Shown: one piece after another, positions 4,953 to 6,367 of the stretch
Layout: each line of letters starts with the position of its first letter
Position numbering within the stretch: position 1 is the stretch's first letter
NCBI GenBank assembly: GCA_016303065.1
Contig: JAEDMJ010000074.1
Span: 1-6,367 of the forward strand
Length of the DNA: 6,367 bases
From: Clostridiales bacterium
GTDB lineage: Bacteria; Bacillota; Clostridia; Oscillospirales; QAMX01
Direction: 5' to 3'
Made by a program: the position numbers and the translations under genes
Notes under the pieces: generated by a model
The model's input: the letters and a program-made list of their open reading frames with translations, nothing else
Databases searched by the model: none
Told to the model about the DNA's origin: nothing

Positions 4953-6209
4953 ATGGCTGATATAGTGCTTATGCCTCAGCTTGGCATATCCGAAGAAACG
5001 GCTGTTCTTGCGGAGTTTTACGTGAAAAAAGGGGACAGGGTAAAAGCGGGACAGCGCCTGTTTTCACTTGAAACAGGAAAAGCTTCCTTTGACTTTGAAA
5101 GTGAATTCGACGGTTTTGTCCTCGAGCTCCTCTGCGAAGAAGGCGACGAGCTTCCGATAAAAGCGCCGGTAATGGCGATCGGCGCCGAGGGCGAAACCTA
5201 TTCCCCGCCGAAGACTTCTGCACCGGATGAAAAAACCGCTGAAAAGCCGGCGGACGTTTCCGTTCCGGCCGCGGCCGAACCCGGAATCCGCGGCGATGCG
5301 GCTGTTTTGGCTCCTTCTTCCGAAGGCCGCACGGCGATCTCGCCGAGGGCAAGAAGGCTTGCCGAAAAAGCCGGGCTCACCGATTTTTCGGATGTCGTTC
5401 CCACCGGAGCGGAGGGGCGGATCATCGAGCGGGATATTACAGCAAGACTTGACAGGGCTCCCGCTGCCGTAAAGGCGGAGGAAAAGACCGCCGCGCCGGA
5501 TAAGATTTCCGCAGACTCCGGGTATACCGACATTCCCGTCAGCCGCATGAGAAAGATCATTGCGGAGAATATGCACGCTTCCCTTTCCAATATGGCGCAG
5601 CTCACCCTGAACGCAAGCTTTGACGCATCCGGGCTTTTGAACTTCAGAAAGGCCGCGAAGTCCGGCGTGATTCCGGGCTTTGAGAAGGTGACGATCAACG
5701 ACCTTGTGCTTTTTGCCGTCGCAAAAACTCTTCCGGAGTTTGGTGACGTCAACGCGCATTTCCTCGGAGATACGATCCGCCGCTTCAACACCGTGAATCT
5801 CGGTTTTGCCTGCGACACCGAAAAAGGCCTTATGGTTCCTGTCATAAAAGGCGCTGAAAAGCTCAGCCTCAAAGAGCTTTCCGCAAAGGCAAAGAGCCTT
5901 GCCGCCGCCTGTCAGAACGGCACGGCGTCCCCTGCGGAGATGTCCGGCGGAAGCTTTACGGTTTCAAACCTGGGCTCCCTGGGCGTCACTTCCTTTACTC
6001 CTGTCATAAATCCGCCGCAGACCGCGATTCTCGGAGTCTGCGCGTCGGAAACGAAAATACGTCTTGAGAACGGCGCGCCGGAGTACTATCCGGCAATGGG
6101 CCTTTCCCTCACCTTTGACCACCGCGCAATGGACGGCGCTCCCGCGGCGAAATTTTTGAAAACTCTCTGTGCCAGGCTTGAGGCTCTGCCCCTGCTGCTG
6201 GCTCTTTGA
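4953..6209 (+). CDS. Dihydrolipoamide acyltransferase, E2 of a 2-oxoacid dehydrogenase complex
   Basis: E2 moves the acyl group made by E1 from lipoyl-lysine to coenzyme A and forms the core of the cytoplasmic complex. The 418 residues show the standard order. One lipoyl domain (about 1-80) carries Lys43 in ETGKASFDFES. An Ala/Pro/Glu-rich linker follows (about 84-125), then a peripheral-subunit-binding domain (127-162, ISPRARRLAEKAGL through GAEGRIIERDI), a second linker (about 165-190), and the catalytic domain from about 191. The catalytic domain has VNLGFACDTEKGLMVPVI (281-298), FTVSNLGSLG (335-344) and DHRAMDG (389-395) with His390 and Asp394. The residue before the lipoyl lysine is Gly42 where Asp is usual. 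No E1 gene precedes it; E3 follows after 26 bases. Pyruvate, acetoin or branched-chain 2-oxoacid cannot be told apart here, so no symbol is given. Stop is TGA. Confidence 0.95.
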   Translation: MADIVLMPQLGISEETAVLAEFYVKKGDRVKAGQRLFSLETGKASFDFESEFDGFVLELLCEEGDELPIKAPVMAIGAEGETYSPPKTSAPDEKTAEKPADVSVPAAAEPGIRGDAAVLAPSSEGRTAISPRARRLAEKAGLTDFSDVVPTGAEGRIIERDITARLDRAPAAVKAEEKTAAPDKISADSGYTDIPVSRMRKIIAENMHASLSNMAQLTLNASFDASGLLNFRKAAKSGVIPGFEKVTINDLVLFAVAKTLPEFGDVNAHFLGDTIRRFNTVNLGFACDTEKGLMVPVIKGAEKLSLKELSAKAKSLAAACQNGTASPAEMSGGSFTVSNLGSLGVTSFTPVINPPQTAILGVCASETKIRLENGAPEYYPAMGLSLTFDHRAMDGAPAAKFLKTLCARLEALPLLLAL

Positions 6210-6235
6210 AAGAGAAAAGGGAGGTAAATATCCAG

Positions 6236-6367
6236 ATGTTCGATCTTATCGTTATCGGCGGAGGTCCCGCCGGATACCGTGCGGCAGAACGCGCCGGGGC
6301 AAACGGACTTAAGACGCTGCTCGTCGAAAAGCGGGCTTTGGGCGGCGTGTGCCTCAAGGAAGGGTGC
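6236..6367 (+). CDS. lpdA: Dihydrolipoamide dehydrogenase (E3), N-terminal part only
   Basis: Only the first 44 residues are in the window, but they are diagnostic. FDLIVIGGGPAGYRAA holds the FAD-binding GxGxxG (Gly8, Gly10, Gly13). Glu31 in LLVEKR is placed to bind the FAD ribose. GGVCLKEGC gives the redox-active pair Cys39 and Cys44, spaced CxxxxC as in the lipoamide dehydrogenase and glutathione reductase family. The enzyme re-oxidises the dihydrolipoyl group of E2 and passes electrons to NAD+. AAGGGAGGT (6217-6225) lies 10 bases upstream of the ATG. The gene starts 26 bases after the E2 stop, so the two are almost certainly one operon. The context next to E2 makes lipoamide dehydrogenase far more likely than another flavin disulfide reductase. 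Confidence 0.92.
   Translation, partial: MFDLIVIGGGPAGYRAAERAGANGLKTLLVEKRALGGVCLKEGC

Noticed and set aside
5064..5872. Two long minus-strand open frames opposite the E2 gene (5064-5759 and 5198-5872)
   Set aside because: They are antisense to lipoyl, binding and catalytic domains that are clearly coded on the plus strand.

Overview
The window looks like a chromosomal piece from a Gram-positive anaerobe of the Clostridia type (Oscillospiraceae-like or a related gut lineage). This rests on strong AAAGGAG/GGGAGG ribosome binding sites, consensus SigA-type promoters, fairly GC-rich codon use, and the style of the GH38 and ROK proteins. The assignment is an inference and cannot be made firm from this sequence alone. 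I see no mobile-element gene, CRISPR array, rRNA or tRNA.

Layout, left to right. (1) Positions 1-369, plus strand: the last 122 residues of a protein I do not recognise. (2) Positions 370-527: the gap between two convergent genes, holding a striking nested inverted repeat at 420-515 that could be a two-way terminator or a small palindromic element. (3) Positions 528-4760, minus strand: a three-gene cluster transcribed right to left. It runs ROK-family sugar kinase (3798-4760), GH38 alpha-mannosidase (1239-3743), then a single-pass membrane protein of unknown function (528-1073). The 165-base gap before the last gene holds a perfect 12-bp hairpin and stays open in frame from the mannosidase TAG stop to the next start codon. 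(4) Positions 4761-4952: a divergent control region with one promoter facing each way. The plus-strand promoter carries an 18-bp near-palindrome exactly filling its spacer. (5) Positions 4953-6367, plus strand: a lipoyl-bearing 2-oxoacid dehydrogenase E2 acyltransferase, followed 26 bases later by the start of dihydrolipoamide dehydrogenase (E3), which the window edge cuts at its second redox cysteine.

How the genes may work together. The ROK kinase and the cytoplasmic-looking GH38 enzyme form a plausible salvage pair: imported mannose-containing oligosaccharides are trimmed inside the cell and a released sugar is phosphorylated. No transporter or other glycosidase is in view. The divergent E2-E3 pair belongs to a pyruvate, acetoin or branched-chain 2-oxoacid dehydrogenase complex. 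Its E1 genes are not between the promoter and E2, so they lie downstream or elsewhere. Nothing in the window links the two units except the shared intergenic region.

I did not find a clearly new multi-gene system. The points most worth a second look are the nested inverted repeat at 420-515, the operator-like palindrome in the E2 promoter, the ROK kinase whose zinc cysteines are all replaced, and the unknown membrane protein at the end of the glycan cluster.
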